This document shows, in pieces, positions 26,906 through 38,836 of a stretch of 64,000 bases of DNA. Numbering within the stretch: position 1 is the stretch's first letter; every line of letters begins with the position of its first letter. The position numbers were made by a program, and so were the translations under genes. The notes below the pieces were generated by a model. That model made no database searches, had not been told where the DNA came from, and worked only from the letters and a program-made list of their open reading frames with translations. Origin of the DNA: Dastarcus helophoroides (taxonomy: Eukaryota; Arthropoda; Insecta; Coleoptera; Bothrideridae); NCBI GenBank assembly GCA_028583605.1, contig CM053327.1:34032126-34096125 (forward strand). Direction: 5' to 3'.

Positions 26906-27652
26906 ATTTTCAAAAATGTCCCAATATTTGAAAAAAATAGCGAATTTTCATAAATAGTTCACGAAATGTTCGAAAATTTCAAAAAATGTTGAGATTTAAT
27001 AAAAATCGACATTTTCAAAAAAAAAAATGTCAAAATTGTGAACAAAATCGAAATCTTCAAAAAAAAAATTTCAAAGTCGGAAAAAAGCTGGAATGGGGTA
27101 CAATTTGAAAAATAAATATAATATTTTCAAAAATCTTAAATCTTGAAAAAAGCTAAGGTTTTTCAAAAACTCGATATTTTTCAAATATGGTATAGAAATT
27201 TCAAAGAATTAAATTGTGATAAAATTTTCAAAAAAAAATGAAATTTTTCGTAAGAATTATAAATTTGAAAGATCGCAATTTTTAATCGCCATAATCAAGA
27301 AAACAGAAATTTTCGAAAAAGTCAAAGCTTTTAAAAATCCGAATTAAAAATAACATTTTCATAAAAACCGAAATTTTCAAGTACAGTTTCAAATTTCGAA
27401 AAAGTCAACCTTCGACAAGAAGCTTAAATTTTGAAAACAAAAAATTCAGTTCAAGTAGAGCTTAAATTTGAAAAAAAAAAGTAAATTTTCAAAAGGAATT
27501 CAAAATTTTCTGCAGAAAAGCCAAAATTTTAAAAAAACTCGAAATTATCATTAAAATTTTGAAAAAAGGCATTATATTAAGTGTTATGAATAATTTTAAG
27601 TGGAAATTGGGGGTGCTGCAGTTCCATAGTGCCTATGCGCGAGCCGCAACTG

Positions 27653-27735
27653 TGGAAAAGGTTACCAACATCGAGATTCTCAAATATCTGGAGGAAAATA
27701 GAATTATCTTTGACAGGCAACAACAACGTTCGACT
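27653..27735 (+). pseudogene. LINE copy B, continuation after the hAT
   Basis: TGGAAAAGGTTACCAACATC continues the frame interrupted at 24592 (VEKVTNIEILKYLEENRIIF), the segment that follows VISKVMEK in the same LINE family. It ends near 27735 after a small deletion that removes the GFR codons seen in copy A. Confidence 0.8.
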
Positions 27736-28295
27736 GTAAATTTGGTAAAAATGAAAATTAAAAATATCAAAATAGTTTTTTTTAGTCTGAAAGTCTATGA
27801 CACTGTTGTTTACCGTCGGTTCAAAAATCACTAGGCAAAACTGTCGGGAAAGGCTAGGCCTTTTGTGTCTGACACGGGACTGCCTCTTGTTTGTCCACCG
27901 TGGCCTTTTATTCGGAAGCCATTGTCATTAAGATTCAATTTACCACCCCAACGAATTCTATTCTTAGAAGGAATCCAATTATCGGCTTTTGTCTATCTCA
28001 ATTGCAGTTCCATTAAAATAAAACGCAATTAGGACAGTTGATGGTAAACATCTACTAAACATCCGGGCTGTAATGGACCCAGGGACAAAAGCTTTTAGCA
28101 ATTATCCAAGGCTCCACATTACTCACCCTTTGTCCATCCTAATTTGCGTTTTCATGATAAGGAAAAGCACTTAAGACGACAAACATCCTGTTAAGGGGTG
28201 TAATTATCTTAGCACTTTGGTGAATACTTCGATTTCTGTTTAGAGATTTTTTTTCTACCGTTAGGCATCGTCAAAAAGATGAAGATACGGTATAA
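27736..28295. other. Intergenic, nothing recognised
   Basis: Mixed-composition sequence, less AT-biased than its surroundings. No long frame, terminal repeats or match to other parts of the window were noticed. Confidence 0.5.
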
Positions 28296-29170
28296 CCAGG
28301 AAAAATGTTTTACTAATTTCGATCGAAATTGTCTTTGAACTGATTAAAGTCGATTTCATATAAAACCTTTCTTATTAGGACTGGTTGGTGTCGATACCAA
28401 GGGCTGTACTCTGCCGCATGAAAGTGGTTCTCGTCGCGCTTTCGTCAGAAAAAATGTTGATCTCCCGCAACCAAGCTACCCTCCGCTCCAGTCTTGATAT
28501 CTATCAACCGTACACTTCAACACATTAACAAACAAAGGACGATTTGTTCACCTAGAGATACAAATTTGTCTTTTATAGGAATGTTTCAAAACAGATTTAT
28601 CAGTTGAAAAAACTTAAAAAATCGAGGAATGTGATTTGAAAAACTTGCCAAACCATTTTTCATAATTTTGACTTCCATCTGGACTTTTTTTATCGAATTC
28701 CACAAAAAAAGGTTTTACATATTTTGATCGAAATTGTTTTTTAACTGATTGAAGTCGATTTCATATAAAACCTTTCTTATTAGGACTTATTGATGTCGAT
28801 ACCAAGGGCTGTACTCTCCCGCATAAAAGTGTTACTCGTCGCGTTTTCGTCAGGGAAAATGTCGACCTCCCGCAACCAAGATATCCTCCGATCCAGTCTC
28901 GATATCTATCAACCGTACACTTTAACACTTTAACAAACGAAGGACAATTTGTTCACCTAGAGACACAAATTTGTCTTTTGTAGGAATGTTTTAAAACAGA
29001 TTTATTAGTTGAAAAAACTTAAAAAATCAAGGAATGTGATTTGAAAAACTTGCCAAAACATTTTTCATAATTCCATCTGGACTTTTTTTCTCGAATTCCA
29101 GGAAAAAGGTTTTACTAATTCCGATCGAAATTGTCTTTTAACTGATTGAAGTCAATTTCATATAAAACCT
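28296..29170 (+). repeat. Variant satellite, two copies of ~400 bp plus a start
   Basis: CCTTTCTTATTAGGACT recurs at 28371 and 28771. Units share CCAAGGGCTGTACTC, TCGTCAG, CAACCAAGCTACCCTCCGCT and GGAATGTTT with the 475-bp satellite, but join it to other sequence (GAAATTGTCTTT, TCGATTTCATATAAAACC). The segment CAACCAAGCTACCCTCCGCTC is closer to the LINE version than the main array is, so this looks like an intermediate form. Confidence 0.75.
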
Positions 29171-30180
29171 CTTGCTAATTGTATCTTAAACATTTATTAC
29201 AAAACCAATAATCAATCTCAATAAACGAAAATGAAAATATCAAATTATCCTGTATTAAAGGAACAAAAGGAGTAGTGACTGAGAAAGCGTGGCAAATTGG
29301 CTTTGTTTCATCCCCTGCAATCTCTTTATAACACGACAGTGATTGATGAAAAGTATATTTTTAAATGCGCAGATGGGAATCCATTTCACATAAGCTCAAA
29401 AGTTATATCAAAACGAATTGTTTAATTATTGATATTTAATATGAATTACACTCAATAGCTTTATGGTAGAATTCCAGTTATGTGAATTGCAACTAAAATT
29501 ATTTTGTCAAGTGAAAATGTGTAATAACAAGGACCTCTCTCGCTTTGAATCAAACGGAAATACAAATGAAATCAATTCATGTAGAAGCTACATACAAAGC
29601 CAATAAAATCAACCTTTCATTGCTGCTATTAATTTTACATTGACCTCAAATTTTTATTATCTTTCTAGTAACTTGGTTAACATTGTGCTTGCTTTCTTCA
29701 TTTGAGGTTTCCACCTGATTTACCACTTTCATCGTATCTAAAACTGAACACTGGAGATTGAACGTAACCAGCAGATAAAGTGACTGTATACAAAAAAATG
29801 AACCTGTTCTAGGTATAACTGATATTCAAAAAATGTCGATGTTGGGACGGATGTTGAGACAGAAGTTTACAAAATTAGTAGTCCCAAATCTTCAAGAAGA
29901 AAGTCAGCTTATCGAAATTTCGACAAAAGGTAAAAAATTCTATGAAAAGAACGGAGATTTTGTATGTAAATTGCGGTTGCATTTCGAAGAAATGATTATT
30001 AAAAAATATCGAAATTATAAGCTTTAAATCAAAATTTTAGGAAAACTACCGAAATTTTGGAAGGAATTCGAAATTAACGAAATGCTAGCAGCCGCTTCTT
30101 GTAGATCCTGAATTCAATCCGCAGCACCGGTCACCTATTTTTATTTCTCTAACACATCTGACTCACATCTACATTTTTTT
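29171..30180. other. Intergenic, nothing recognised
   Basis: AT-rich sequence with no frame above about 60 codons that looks real, and no terminal repeats noticed. Confidence 0.5.
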
Positions 30181-30303
30181 TTGGTGAAACGGACTAGTCC
30201 TTGGTTATCTTCAAAAATTGAAATACAAATCTTATCCCCTGAACCCAAGAAAGAGAGATACTGTATTTTAATTTTTGAAGATAATCAAAGAGCAGTCCAC
30301 AAT
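30181..30303. mobile_element. Short foldback MITE (deleted centre)
   Basis: Left arm GAAACGGACTAGTCCTTGG and ATTGAAATACAAATCTTATC, then a reversed arm ATTTTTGAAGATAATCAAAG ending GCAGTCCAC. The centre of the family palindrome is lost. Confidence 0.65.
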
Positions 30304-32227
30304 TTTATCCATAAATTTTCATCTCTCCAATAAAACTTCGAATAATAATTTTTTTGAAAATCTCAGCTTAAGTTCGTGTTGAAGCTCAAAATTTCGAGGA
30401 AAATGTCCAAAAAATTAAAGTCTTAATTTTAAGTAAGAAGTCGAAATAAAAAAAAATGTATTTACATGTAGAAAAAGTGAAGGAGGCAATGTTTCAAAAA
30501 TCGAAATCTCCAAATTTCCATTTCGAGCTTCATCATTTATTTTTCAATTAAAATTTGACATAATTTTATTTTTTTCAAATTTAATCCACTCTCAAGAGGC
30601 AACTGCATTAGTCTGCAGAGCACCACTACCAAGACGTAGAAACAACAATCTCAAAATTTAGCGAACAAACTGAAATTGTCAAGAAATATTTTTCTGGATA
30701 TTTCCAAAAAAATATGTTTCAGCCAATGCTCATTTTTTTGATTTAAATTTTGAGCTTATATTAAGAAAGTAAAGTAATTTTGGGGAAGAAGTCAAAATTT
30801 CTAAAAAAATTTCGAGAAAGTCGGATTTAACAAAAGGAAATTTTTGGAAAACTAAATTTGGGAAAATTAAGAAAATTTTGAAAAAAACGAATTTTGAACA
30901 AAAAACGAATTTTGAACAAAAAACGAATTTTGAACAAAAAACGAATTTTGAACAAAAAACTAATTTTAAATTAAAAAATTAAACATTTCACGAAACAAAC
31001 TTATAATCTCTCGGAAAAATTCAAGTTTTCTAAAGTTAAATTTTTTTCTAAGTTTAATTCACTCGCAAAGAGTAACCTCATTATGCCTTCAAAGCACTGT
31101 GAGTAGGATGCGGAGGCGATGAACCGCCTTCAAGAAAAAGTCGAATTTTGAGATAAAGGCTACATTTCAAGAAAAAGGCAAATTTTGGGATTTTTAGAAA
31201 CTAAAATTTCAAACATAAATTGACACTTCAAAATCACGTTGAACGAAATGTCACAATATTAAAATGTCTATAGAAAAATGTCAAAATTTCGACAAAAAAG
31301 TCCAGAAGGATGAATTTTGAGATAAAGACTAAATTTCGAGAAAAAGTCGAATTTTGGGGTTTTCAAAAACTCGAATTTTGAACGACAATCGACATTTTAA
31401 AGCCACATTGAAAGGAATGTCACAACATGTAAATCCGTCTAGAAAAAAAGTCAAAATTTGAATGAAAACGCCCAGAAGGACGAATTTTGAGTTGAAGGAT
31501 AATTTTCAAGAAAAAGCAGCATTTTGGGGTTTTTAGCAACTCGAATTTTGAACGAAGGTCGCAATTTTGAAACCGCGTATATATTTAATATTTAAAGCAG
31601 CACTAAAAAAATTCCGAAAGTTTGAAAAAAAGATCCAGAAGGACGAATTTTCAAATGAAAGCTGAATTTTGAGAAAAGGTCGAATTTTGGGACAAAGATA
31701 TTTTCATAAACTCGAATTTTGAACAATAATCGATATTTTAAAAGCACAATTTGAGAAAACAGTCGAAAATACTAGAAAAAACACCGGAAGGACAAATTTT
31801 GAGATAAAGGATACATTTCGAGGAAAAGCCGAATTTTGGGATTTTCAGAAAATCGAATTTTGAACGAAATTCAACATTTTAAAGCCACACTGAACTCATA
31901 TTATTGACTTTTCCAGCCCTTACTTGGTGGAATCCTTTAATATTCATAACTATTAAATTTTATTAACGACTAAAAAACATAATATATATTAAAATAATAA
32001 GTAATAAAAATCTCTCTCAAATTTTAAGAAGAACGCTTAATTTTCAAAATAAAGTCGTCGAAGTTGGGGAAAAAATATGAATTTTAAGGAACAGGACGGA
32101 ATTTTTAGAACATCGATTTTAGCTTTTTTTTGGAAAATGTTGCCACATTAGAGAAAATGGGTAGTTTCCCAAAAAGCAACTGTCGAAATTTCGAGAAAAA
32201 AGTCGAAATTTGGAAAAGATCTTAATT
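30304..32227. repeat. Degenerate A-rich region with tandem subrepeats
   Basis: AAAATTTCGA-type words throughout. 30886-30965 holds an 18-bp tandem (ACGAATTTTGAACAAAAA, four to five units). 31140-31910 holds about five units of ~165 bp, each with CAGAAGGACGAATTTTGAG and TTTTAAAGCCACATTGAA. No genes were seen. Confidence 0.7.
31050..31132 (-). pseudogene. LINE 3'-end fragment (copy E)
   Basis: Read on the minus strand: GGCGGTTCATCGCC, CGCATCCTACTCACAGTGC, TTTGAAGGCATAATGAGGTT and GAATTAAACTT, the same 3' terminal sequence as LINE copies A, C and D. Only about 80 bp remain. Confidence 0.75.
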
Positions 32228-32235
32228 TTCTAGAG

Positions 32236-32436
32236 CAGTGTTTTTCAACCGGCCATGTGCTATGAGATCATAAAAATTTAAAAATGTATAAGGTTTTTTT
32301 TTAGTCATCAAAATTTGTAGAGGCGATCATGAAGACGTTTTATCGTCAAAAATTCTTAGAAGATTAATGTGCGCCCTCTTTTTTTTATACAATAAAATGT
32401 GGTGTTGCTTCCAAAAAAAAAGGTTGAGAAACACTG
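32236..32436 (+). mobile_element. 201-bp hAT MITE, 8-bp TSD
   Basis: Ends CAGTGTTTTTCAACC and GGTTGAGAAACACTG are inverted repeats with one mismatch. Flanks TTCTAGAG (32228-32235) and TCCTAGAG (32437-32444) form an 8-bp target duplication with one change. This is the common CAGTGNTTCTCAACC type of hAT MITE. Confidence 0.9.
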
Positions 32437-32917
32437 TCCTAGAGAACTACAAATGTTGAGTAAAAGTGTCCAAGTTTCGAAAATATCAACAAAAGTAGAG
32501 AATTTCGAAAAAAAGTACTTTTAAAAACATAATTGAAATCGTAATTTCTAAAAAAAAATTTCGTAATTTTTTCCAAGAGAAAGCCGAAGCTTTAGAAAAC
32601 TGGACTAAATTTTAAAATGAAATTCGAACTTTCAAAAAAAGACAAATTTTGAAAACGAAAATTTTTAAAGGAAGAAGAATACTGATGGTTAAATGGTTGA
32701 ATATTATGCCAAAAATTATAAGAAAATGACAAATTTAAAGAATCAATTTAGGTTGAAATTTCCAAAAATTCGAATCAATAAAAATCCGACAAGCAGATTT
32801 TTGAGAAATATCTATTGTAAAATTTAGGAAAAAATACATTTTTCGAAAAAAATTAGAGCTTAGAAAAGGCCTCGAATTTTGGTGAAAAAAATATCAAATT
32901 TTGAATTTAAAAACTGA

Positions 32918-33385
32918 AATACAAATCCTGTCCCTTGAAACCAAGAAAGATTAAAAAACACACCAAAGGTTGCCCTAACGCGTTTCGATAGTCACGCTAT
33001 CATCTTTAGAGAGATACTTACATCTTTTCAGATAAGGGTACAACCACTAGGTACCACTACCTGAAACCAAGAAACATTAAAAAATACAACAAAGGTTACT
33101 CTTCTAACGTTGTTCGTGACGTTGACGGTCGTGCTCTCATTATTTTCGGGCTCCTAATGCGCTCCTAAGACGCTGTCTGCGTTCTAAAAAGAATAGCCCA
33201 TTTCGGGTTAGTTGTGGTGGAACCCTTATCTGACTCTGGATATTTTTATTACAATGACATCTTCAATATCTCTCTGAAGACTATAGCTTGGCTTCGAAAG
33301 GCGTTGGAGCAACCTCTGATGTGTTTTTTAATCTTTCTTGGTTTCAGGGGACAAGATTTGTGTTTCAATTTTTTCATATCTACAT
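32918..33385. mobile_element. Foldback MITE, longer form
   Basis: Left arm GAAATACAAATCCTGTCCC, CCAAGAAAGATTAAAAAACA, CAAAGGTTGCCCTAACG; right arm AACCTCTGATGTGTTTTTTA, CTTTCTTGGTTTCAGGGGAC, ending TTTGTGTTTCAATTT. The interior carries mirrored ATCTTTAGAGAGATAC and ATATCTCTCTGAAGA. A partial inner copy begins near 33062. No coding. Confidence 0.7.
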
Positions 33386-33650
33386 ATTATTAACATTAGA
33401 GCATGTTGGTGATGGTGGTGTGAAACCATGATCCCTATCAAAAATCCCACAATGTGCGTTTTTACTTCAATAAGAAAATGGAAAACTATTTGGGCACTAA
33501 CGAATATTTTCTCTGATGCATTCGAAATTTTTTGTAAAACAAGTTGTAAGGATCAATTGAACCCAATTATTTTTATACCCGAGTTAAAGGGTCTTACGAG
33601 ACTTACAGTAACAAAACTATAGTCAAATACCTCTTCTTTGTTGACTAGGC

Positions 33651-36600
33651 CAGGGGTCGGCGGTAAAGTCAAAAGAGCCAACTGCAATAAAAAAATTGGT
33701 TTCGTGAATTTCAAACAGCCACAAATTTTTCTGATATTACATTTTATTTCATAGTTAAATCAGATACATCAGTCAAAATATGGGACAGGGAAAGACCCTT
33801 TTGACTCATGTAGTCAAACGAAAACATATTCAGCCCAAAAGATCTTTTATTTCTCAAAATTTAGAGCTTTATTTCAAAATCTGCCTTTTTCTAGCAAATT
33901 CGACTTTTTTTAACACTTCTCTGTATTCGTCCTTGCTTAACTATGTATTTTACCCCTAAAATTAGATTTGTTTCCCTAAATCTTCCTTTCTTCTCAAAGT
34001 GGACAATCTGTAAAAATGTTACTTTTTTCTAATTCGACTGACTAAAAGATACGACTTATTTTATTATTTTATTAAAATTCATCTTTTGTCGATCTCTTAA
34101 TCAAAAAAAAGTAAAAATTTAAAGTAATAATTTGGAGATTATAAATAAAAGAGTTTTTGAAGATTTCGACCTTTTCCTCAAAGTTTTTTTTTCAAAATTT
34201 AGATCTATTCTTAAATTTGAATTTTTTCCAAATTTGACTTTATTCTAAATTGCGACTTTATCTCGAAATTTATATTATTTTTAAATAACGTTCCTTTCCC
34301 AAATTTCACCATTTCCCCCAAATATTGACTTCTGCTGAACATTCAAACTTTTATTTATTTTCTGGAAATTTCCACCTGTTTCCCAAAATTGGGTATTTCT
34401 CGAAATTCCAACTTTTAACTGAAAATTCGATATTTTATTATGTTTCTGCAAGCTGGGATTTTATCAACTAAATTGGTTTATTTTCAGAATGTTTTACTTT
34501 AAAATTTTGATTTTGTTCTTAAAATTTGACTTTCTCTGGGAAACTTTGACCTTTTTTTAAAGTTCGACACTTTTCTCGAAACTAGAAATTTTATCGACAT
34601 TTATTTTTATTTAGAAATTATTTTACCAATTTTTTCAAAATTAGAATTTTTCTGAAAATTTGAACTTTTTTTTATTTGTCCTGTTTTCGAAATTTCAAAT
34701 TTATTCTCAAAATTGAACTTTCTGTGGAAAATTGCAAATTACATATTTTCTTCTTCTCTGAAAAATTTCGACTTCTTAAAATTCGACAATTTTTTCTAAG
34801 CTTTTTACAATTTCTCTTTTCGAGATTTTACAATTTTTTACAAAATTCAAATTTGTCTAAAAATTTCAGGTTTTTAAATTTGTTCTGGGTTTTAATCTAT
34901 TATCAAAATTCAATGTTTTTTTTTATAAGATTTTGCTTTTTTGAGAAATCTCTTTTTGTTTCAACATTCGAATTTTTCCGGAAACATCAATTTTTATTTA
35001 GAACAAAATTCAAATCTCAAAATTTGATTTTTTTTTTTACCTTTGACCTTCTCTAGGAAATTTTGACCTTTTTTTTAAAGTTTAACACTTCTCCAAATTG
35101 AAAGTTTTATCGGCATTCTTTTTCGTTTCGAAATTATTTTACCAATTTTCTCAAAATTCGATTTATCTGAAAATTTGGGGTTTTTTTAATTCGCCTTGTT
35201 TTTGAAATTCCAAATTTATTCTCAAAATTTAATTTTCACTGGAAAATTGCAAATTTTTATCGAAATTATTATCGACTTAAAGATCGAGACTTTTTTAATC
35301 TTCCAGTTTATTTTTACAATTTCTCTTTTATATAAAAATTTCAAGTTTTTTAATTTGTTTTGAGTTTCAATCTATTCGACTCCTTTTTGAAATTTGCCCT
35401 TATTTGGAAACTTTAGACAAATTAATTTTTTTATTCTCTTAATTTTTCTCAATTTTTTTTCAAAATTTCTTTCTTTTTCTGAAAATTTGGTTTTTTCTGA
35501 GAGATTTTGATCTTTTTTTAAAGTTAAACACTTCTCGAATTTTTCTTGCAATTTTCTTTCAAAATTATTGTACAAATTTTCTCAAAATTTAAATTAATCT
35601 GAATTTGTTTTTTTTAAATTGTCTTCTTAGTCTAAATTTTAAATTTATTCCCAAAATTTAACTTTCTCTGGAAGATTGTCAATTTGTTGTCAAAGTTTTA
35701 AGCTTTTCTTAAAATTTAGACTAATTTCCTTGAAATTTCTCATAAAATTTGAGCTTTTCCTTCTTATCTGTAAGATTTTGAGTTTTTTAAATTTCAATTT
35801 TTTTTCTAAGCTTACACTTTACTCTTATAATTTTTCTTTTCGAAATTTCGCAATTTTTTAAAAAATTCGAAATAATCTACAAATTTCAGGTTTTAAATTT
35901 GTTTTAGGTTTCAATCTATTGCAAAAATTCGACGTTTTTTTTTTCTAAAATTTTCCTTTCTGAGAACTTTCGATAAATTAGTTTTTTTTCGAAATTGCTC
36001 CCTTTTTCCCAATTAGGCAAATTTTAATCTCTCTATTTTTCCCAATTTTTTTCCAAATCTCTTCCTTTTTCTCGAAATTTGGTTTTTTCTAGAAAATTTT
36101 AACCTCTTTTTGAAGTTTAACACTTCTCGAAATTTGCTTGAAATTTTCTTTCGAAAGTATTTTACCAATTTTCTTAAAATTCGAATTGATCTGAAAATTT
36201 GAAGTTTTTTTCTAATTCGTGAAAATATATTCTGAAAATTTAGCTTTCTCTGGAAAATTGCAATTTTTTATGGACATTTCGAGCTGTTCTAAACTTTTTC
36301 CATGAAATTCTTCCTAAAATTAGACTTTTTTTTTCTTTACTGACAAACTTCGACTTTTTTAAAGATCGACAATTTTTTTAAAGTTCCACTTAATTTTTAC
36401 AATTCTCTTTTCAAAATTTTACTATATTTAAAAAAATTCAAATTTGTCTAAAAGTTTGAGGTTTTTAATTTGTCCTGGGTTTCAATCTATTATCGAACTT
36501 CTACGTTTTTTTTTTTCTAAAATTGTACCTTTTATTGAAAGCTTTAGATAAATTCATATCTTTCGAAATCTCTTTCTTTTCTCAATTTTTGTGGAACCTC

Positions 36601-37135
36601 TTTTTTTTACTGAATTTTTTCAGAGTCTCTTTTTTTTAATTTTTGCGAAATCTCTTTTTCTCAAAATTCGGCTTTTTCTTTCATTTCGTACTTTGATATT
36701 TGCCGTTTTTGTAAATTTCATTTTTATTTCTCACAAAAAGTAATTCACGAAATCTAAAGGTTATAGAAAACTTACAAATAAAAAAATAATAATCATAAGA
36801 AAAATATTTTTTTGAAATTTCGACTCCCCAAGTTAGACTTTTTCTAGAAATTTCAAATTTCATGTGTTTTTTTAAAATGTTAATATAAATCAATTAAAAA
36901 TTTCGGAAAAATACTTCTTGAAATCATAACTTTTTGTTAAAATTTAAGTAAAACGTGAAAATTCCTAGAAAAGTATTTTTGGAAATTTCTACTTCTGCAG
37001 GTCACTTGTTTAATGAGTGTCTGTATATCTGTCCACCACAGCTATTATTTATTTTTTTAGGGGAATTTATAAGAGCCGCAATTTTCTTTTAAAAGAGCCG
37101 CATGCGGCTCCCGAGCCACGGTTTGCCGACCCCTG
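33651..37135 (+). mobile_element. hAT-like element, 3,485 bp, T-rich interior, perfect TSD
   Basis: Ends CAGGGGTCGGCGG and TTTGCCGACCCCTG with GACTAGGC on both sides (33643-33650 and 37136-37143). Next to the right end is AGAGCCGCATGCGGCTC; near the left is AGAGCCAACTGC. The 3.3-kb interior is T-rich degenerate repeat with a similar block (GAAATTTTGACCTTTTT, AAAATTTGACTTTCTCTGG) returning every ~500 bp. No transposase was seen. This is a different family from the CAGTGGCGG elements. Confidence 0.9.
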
Positions 37136-37143
37136 GACTAGGC

Positions 37144-38600
37144 GATCAAATGGGGGAGGTTATGACCTCGAAACTTTGTTTTGTACTCATCACTGACCCA
37201 TTTTCTTATACATATCGCTAGTCTCTGCATTTCGCCAACCGCTGCCTACCCAAAATGTTTCTTAAGTCCCTTTTTACGACCATTTAACTGGACTAAATGG
37301 TTTTAGTTTACACGAAGGGGAATCGAAATAGATTGCAATTTCTTGTACCTAAAGCTATCCATTTATTCCCTCTTCTTCACACTTAATAATTAGTGTATGA
37401 CTTACAAATATATTTCATAATAATAAAAATCCCAACTGCTGGATATGAACCTAGTTTTACTGAAATTTGGTGCTCGACAACAACTTAAGTGTTTTCTCGA
37501 AGCTTTTATCCGTTCAGTATTTTATGTGTCTACCTGTAATAGTCTATTAAAAATGAAACATTCCTTTATAGTCGTTCCTGAATAGATTAAAAAATCAACA
37601 AACCAAGGAGCGCGTATCATAAAGTATCATAAAACGAGGAAATATGACAGAAATCGGATGTTAAAAGAGGGTGGAGGTGAAAAGGAAGCAGGCTCAGGTT
37701 GAACTGCATTTCTCCCCTGAATCTGACTGAAGCGGCCACTGCTGCCTGAAAGGCGAAACGCGACAGTAATATTCCTACCCCATTTGAGGGAGGTTGTGCA
37801 ATACGCGAGTCGGTTTCGATTAACGACAGAATAATCGCGAAGTGTTGTTGAAGTCCATCAATATATTGCTCTTTCTACAACTAATGATAAAATCCAAAGC
37901 TTAGGTAAGGATATTTTTACTTTATTTCGAAAATCTGAAAAATGCCAACAAAGTCCCTGCAATATTACCTACCCTACAAAGAAAGTTATTAATCTTCCTG
38001 CGGTCATCCAGAGTTTAAATTAATTTCTGTTTTGAACAGATGCAGGAAATTAAGAGGAAGGCGAATGGTGTATGATGTAGCCCTAAGATAAGAACCCTTT
38101 TTGACATTTCCGTTTAAATTCTTAAAATTAGAGCGAAATTATATCTGCTGAAACCGTCCACCGCTTTGATGTGTCCGTCCATTTAAAATTTTTTTATATA
38201 AACGTTGGATTTTGTAAAATTAAGAAATAATAAAGTTTTCAGGTAAATGGCAAAAAAAAATCCATGCCTTACTTGAACCCGGGGAAAACTTCAGGTCCTG
38301 TGGGAAAATGGACCGTGGGAAATTCCAAAAGTTGCCCTTTGTCAATGGGGATCAGGGAATGCCGCCCTTCATGGGTTAATTATAGGTTAGAACGCGCTAC
38401 TCAACTACCGGTAGCAACCCCTCTTCAATGTTTTTTGTACTTTGGTATTCTACCGCGATAGTTTTAGATCAATCGTGAAAATTTTCAATCTAATAAACAC
38501 ACCTACTGCTAAAATTTAAAAATTTTAAGGCATTTAATGATTTTTTAAAAATTTTCAAAACATTTTCATGCCATTAGATGCACTTTGACAATTGATAATT
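37144..38600. other. Intergenic; possible Penelope-like trace
   Basis: Mostly unremarkable. Near 37747-37770 GCCTGAAAGGCGAAACG looks like hammerhead helix II followed by GAAAC, but the CUGANGA box is absent. No convincing gene; a 65-codon frame at 38264-38461 has no support. Confidence 0.45.
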
Positions 38601-38762
38601 AATAACCAAGTAAAGAGATGGGGTGGAGTCAGTTATTTCATAACCGTCAGACGATAAAATTCCACAAAACGAATAGATTACATATACAAACCCCTTATAG
38701 CTGAGAACCCTTTCTTATTAGGACTGGTATTACCGACACCAAGGACTGTACTCTCCCGCATG

Positions 38763-38836
38763 AATGTTCGAAATGGATATTCGCATGCCTATTCGCATTC
38801 GCGAATGTGGGAAAACCAACATTCCTTACATCACCA
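38763..38836 (+). mobile_element. Right end of the TGATGTAACGAA hAT family inside satellite
   Basis: ATTCGCATTCGCGAATGTGG and AACCAACATTCCTTACATCA are the last bases of the element at 49429-51354. They are followed by GTAGGAAT, the same satellite position as in that element. The left part is deleted into the CTCCCGCA region of the unit. Confidence 0.8.

Larger units (their letters stand above)
24593..27652 (+). mobile_element. hAT-like element, 3,060 bp, A-rich interior, 8-bp TSD
   Basis: Ends CAGTGGCGGCT and AGCCGCAACTG. The target duplication TGGAAAAG stands at 24585-24592 and 27653-27660, and the LINE reading continues across it. Both subterminal parts carry GGGGGTGCTG. The interior is almost wholly A-rich degenerate repeat (AAAATTTCGAAAAA words) with no transposase. 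A 345-bp hairpin-rich element (26561-26905) and a MITE fragment (25395-25470) are nested inside. Confidence 0.9.

Noticed and set aside
29833..30027. 64-codon + strand frame
   Set aside because: Short, AT-rich, Lys/Glu-rich, with no family features or splice context.
34676..35056. Phe/Leu-rich open frames in T-rich regions (also 6580-6831, 8279-8590, 15642-15872, 26315-26656)
   Set aside because: Their composition simply reflects repeated TTT/TTC words in degenerate repeats; no domain or conserved order.
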